Below, piece after piece: positions 62,245 to 64,000 of a DNA stretch of 64,000 bases (position 1 is its first letter; the number at the start of each line of letters is the position of its first letter). A model generated the notes under the pieces. That model made no database searches. It was not told the origin of the DNA and was given only the letters and a program-made list of their open reading frames with translations. Both the position numbers and the translations under genes were made by a program. Origin of the DNA: JAQGMV01 sp963828715 (GTDB taxonomy: Bacteria > Pseudomonadota > Gammaproteobacteria > Burkholderiales > SG8-41); NCBI GenBank assembly GCA_963828715.1, contig CAWHFX010000020.1, positions 62,001 to 126,000 on the forward strand, written 5' to 3'.

Positions 62245-64000
62245 GAAAGTACCGCGTTCGGATCGCGCTCGGCGTCATTACGGTCGCGCTGATCCTGCTG
62301 CACGTGAGCCAGCACGTGCCGCTGCCGCTGATCGACAAGCTCGAATACATCATTTACGACACGCGCCTGGTCCTCACGATGCCGGGCACGCTCGATACGC
62401 GCATCGCAATCCTCGAAATCGATGAAGCCAGCCTGGTCGAGCCGCAAGCGGGCGGGGAGGGTCACTGGCCGTGGCCTCGGGACCGGCTGGCGTTGCTGCT
62501 CGACAAGCTCTTCGAGCAGTATCGCGTGGCGGTCGTCGCGTTTGACGTGGTCTTTGCCGAAGCGGACGGTTCGTCCGGCCTGAACGTGCTCGAGCGCCTG
62601 GGGACGGGCGAGTTCAAGGATGTCCCGCCGTTTCAGGCGGCTTTGTCCAAAGTCAGGCCGAGCCTCGACTACGATCGCATCTTCGCGGCCAGCATGGCGG
62701 GCCGCCCCGTGGTGCTGGGCTATACGTTTCAGGCGGAAAGCGATCGCAAGGGTCTGCTGCCGCGTGCCGTCCTGTCGGTACCCGACTTCGCCGGACGGCC
62801 GCCCAGCGTAGCGAGGTTCAGAGGGTACTCCGCGAATCTGCCGATTCTCCAGAACAGCGCGGCGTCGGCCGGACATTTCAACCCGACGATCGATGCCGAC
62901 GGCATCACGCGCCGCGTGCCGATGCTCGCACGCTATGGCGATGGGTTCTACGAGCCGCTATCGCTCGCCGTTGTGCGCCTGCTCTTCGGTTCGCCCGATG
63001 TCCTGCCGATCGTCCTGCACAGCGGCATCACACCAGGTTACGAGGGCTTCGATGGGCTGCGGATCGGCTCGTTCACGGTTCCGGTCGACGAAGATGGCGC
63101 CTCGCTCGTTCCGTTTCGCGGACACCGCCAGAGCTTTCGATACCACTCGCTGACCAAGGTCCTGAACGGCAGCGTTCCGGTGGCGGAACTGAAAGACAAG
63201 ATCGTCCTGATCGGCGCCACGGCCCCAGGGCTGCTGGACCTGCGGGCAACCCCGGTCGATCCGGTCTATCCCGGCGTGGAGATCCAGGCCAATCTCATCT
63301 CGGGCATCCTCGACCAGAGCATTCCCCACAAGCCGCCCTACGCGCCGGGGGCGGAATTCGCCCTCGTCCTGTGCACCGGCCTGCTGCTGGCGATCTGGCT
63401 GCCGATGCTCGCTCCGCAGCGCGCGACGCTGGTCACCTTGACCGTCCTGCTGCTCGCGGTCGCGCTCAATCTCAGCCTCTTTCATTTCGCTCACATCGTG
63501 CTGCCGCTCGCGGCGACGGTCGTGACAATTCTCACGCTCTTCATCTGCAACATGGCGCACGGCTATTTCGTGGTCGCACGGGAACGGCGTCAAATAACGG
63601 GGTTGTTCGGACAGTACGTTCCGCGCGAGGTGGTCGAGAGGCTGGCGGACAATCCCGCGCAGGCGTCGATGGAAGGCGAGTCCCGGGAGATGACCGTTCT
63701 TTTCACGGACGTGCGCGGTTTCACGACCATCTCCGAAGGACTCGATCCGAGGGCGCTTTCGCAACTCATGAATGAGTTCCTGACGCCGTTAACCGAGGTG
63801 ATCTATAAACATCGAGGCACGATCGACAAGTACATGGGCGACTGCATCATGGCGTTCTGGGGCGCCCCGCTCGCCGATCCTCATCACGCCCGCAACGGCG
63901 TGCTCGCAGGGCTGGAAATGCAGCGCACGCTCAAAGACTTGCAGCCCGGCTTCGCAGCGAAAAACTGGCCGCCGATCCAGATCGGCGTGGGCATCAATAC
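62241..64000 (+). CDS. CHASE2-domain class III adenylate/guanylate cyclase (3' end outside window)
   Basis: At least 586 residues are visible. An N-terminal membrane helix (residues 8-25) precedes a CHASE2 extracytoplasmic sensor (about 30-335), then three helices (about 375-445) and a cytoplasmic class III cyclase domain with metal-binding Asp490 (FTDVRGFT) and Asp534 (GDCIMAFW). Lys530 is at the position that favours ATP, so adenylate cyclase is likely. It starts with GTG inside the phosphatase stop codon. The sequence is cut at 64000 within the cyclase domain. Confidence 0.9.
   Translation, partial: MRKYRVRIALGVITVALILLHVSQHVPLPLIDKLEYIIYDTRLVLTMPGTLDTRIAILEIDEASLVEPQAGGEGHWPWPRDRLALLLDKLFEQYRVAVVAFDVVFAEADGSSGLNVLERLGTGEFKDVPPFQAALSKVRPSLDYDRIFAASMAGRPVVLGYTFQAESDRKGLLPRAVLSVPDFAGRPPSVARFRGYSANLPILQNSAASAGHFNPTIDADGITRRVPMLARYGDGFYEPLSLAVVRLLFGSPDVLPIVLHSGITPGYEGFDGLRIGSFTVPVDEDGASLVPFRGHRQSFRYHSLTKVLNGSVPVAELKDKIVLIGATAPGLLDLRATPVDPVYPGVEIQANLISGILDQSIPHKPPYAPGAEFALVLCTGLLLAIWLPMLAPQRATLVTLTVLLLAVALNLSLFHFAHIVLPLAATVVTILTLFICNMAHGYFVVARERRQITGLFGQYVPREVVERLADNPAQASMEGESREMTVLFTDVRGFTTISEGLDPRALSQLMNEFLTPLTEVIYKHRGTIDKYMGDCIMAFWGAPLADPHHARNGVLAGLEMQRTLKDLQPGFAAKNWPPIQIGVGIN

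Overview
The window looks like the chromosome of a betaproteobacterium related to Burkholderiales. It is GC-rich, carries the canonical kdsD-kdsC-lptC-lptA-lptB-rpoN-hpf-ptsN block, and holds four periplasmic receptors of the TctC (Bug) family, a receptor family known to be expanded in Bordetella, Cupriavidus and relatives. Nothing points to a phage, plasmid or CRISPR locus, and I found no rRNA or tRNA gene.

Layout. (1) 1-5650, minus strand: lipopolysaccharide/Kdo synthesis and transport, sigma-54, hibernation factor and PtsN (cut by the window edge on its active-site His codon). (2) 5.7-9.7 kb: a type IV pilin-like protein with a TPR-like protein and an ABC-2-like permease, a Gly/His-rich secreted protein, Dtd and an unknown small protein. 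(3) 9.7-26.0 kb: an orphan TctC, release factor 3, then a long plus-strand catabolic block: quinone reductase, BadI/MenB-type hydratase, acyl-CoA ligase (two frameshifts), enoyl-CoA hydratase, SDR, acyl-CoA dehydrogenase, class III CoA-transferase, a second reductase (two frameshifts), two maleate isomerase/arylmalonate decarboxylase-like proteins, a flavoprotein, a ferredoxin-like-fold protein and another TctC. (4) 26.0-31.6 kb: a cell-surface glycan patch with visibly lower GC: SGNH hydrolase, GT-C-like membrane protein, GT2 transferase and a four-helix flippase-like protein. (5) 31.8-42.7 kb: two-domain dimeric alpha/beta protein, SDR, low-complexity secreted protein, TctC, HyuA/HyuB hydantoinase-oxoprolinase, two PLP enzymes and a CapA-like phosphoesterase. 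(6) 42.9-46.1 kb: UspA, a strong candidate small RNA with an anti-Shine-Dalgarno loop, and sucCD. (7) 46.1-61.3 kb: a C1/oxalate island: two-subunit NAD-formate dehydrogenase, formate-THF ligase, TerC, UspA, complete TctCBA transporter, oxalyl-CoA decarboxylase, formyl-CoA transferase and a stand-alone 10-formyl-THF hydrolase-like protein. (8) 61.5-64.0 kb: PP2C phosphatase overlapping a CHASE2 adenylate/guanylate cyclase that runs off the window.

How the genes fit together. Region 7 reads as a pathway: a carboxylate is taken up, Frc and Oxc turn oxalate into formyl-CoA, CO2 and formate, formate dehydrogenase yields NADH, and Fhs with the formyl-THF enzyme connects formate to folate-bound C1 units. 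That TctCBA carries oxalate is inference. Region 3 has the enzyme types needed to activate, dehydrogenate, hydrate, oxidise and cleave the ring of an alicyclic carboxylic acid; the substrate is also inference. Apart from rpoN, no transcription regulator is encoded here.

The most useful points to follow up are the oxalate/formate/folate island, the anti-SD small RNA upstream of sucC, the intergenic GTGACGAG-type repeats that also encode the last residues of several proteins, the catalytic-cysteine difference between the two adjacent racemase-fold genes, and four single-base frameshifts in two neighbouring catabolic genes.
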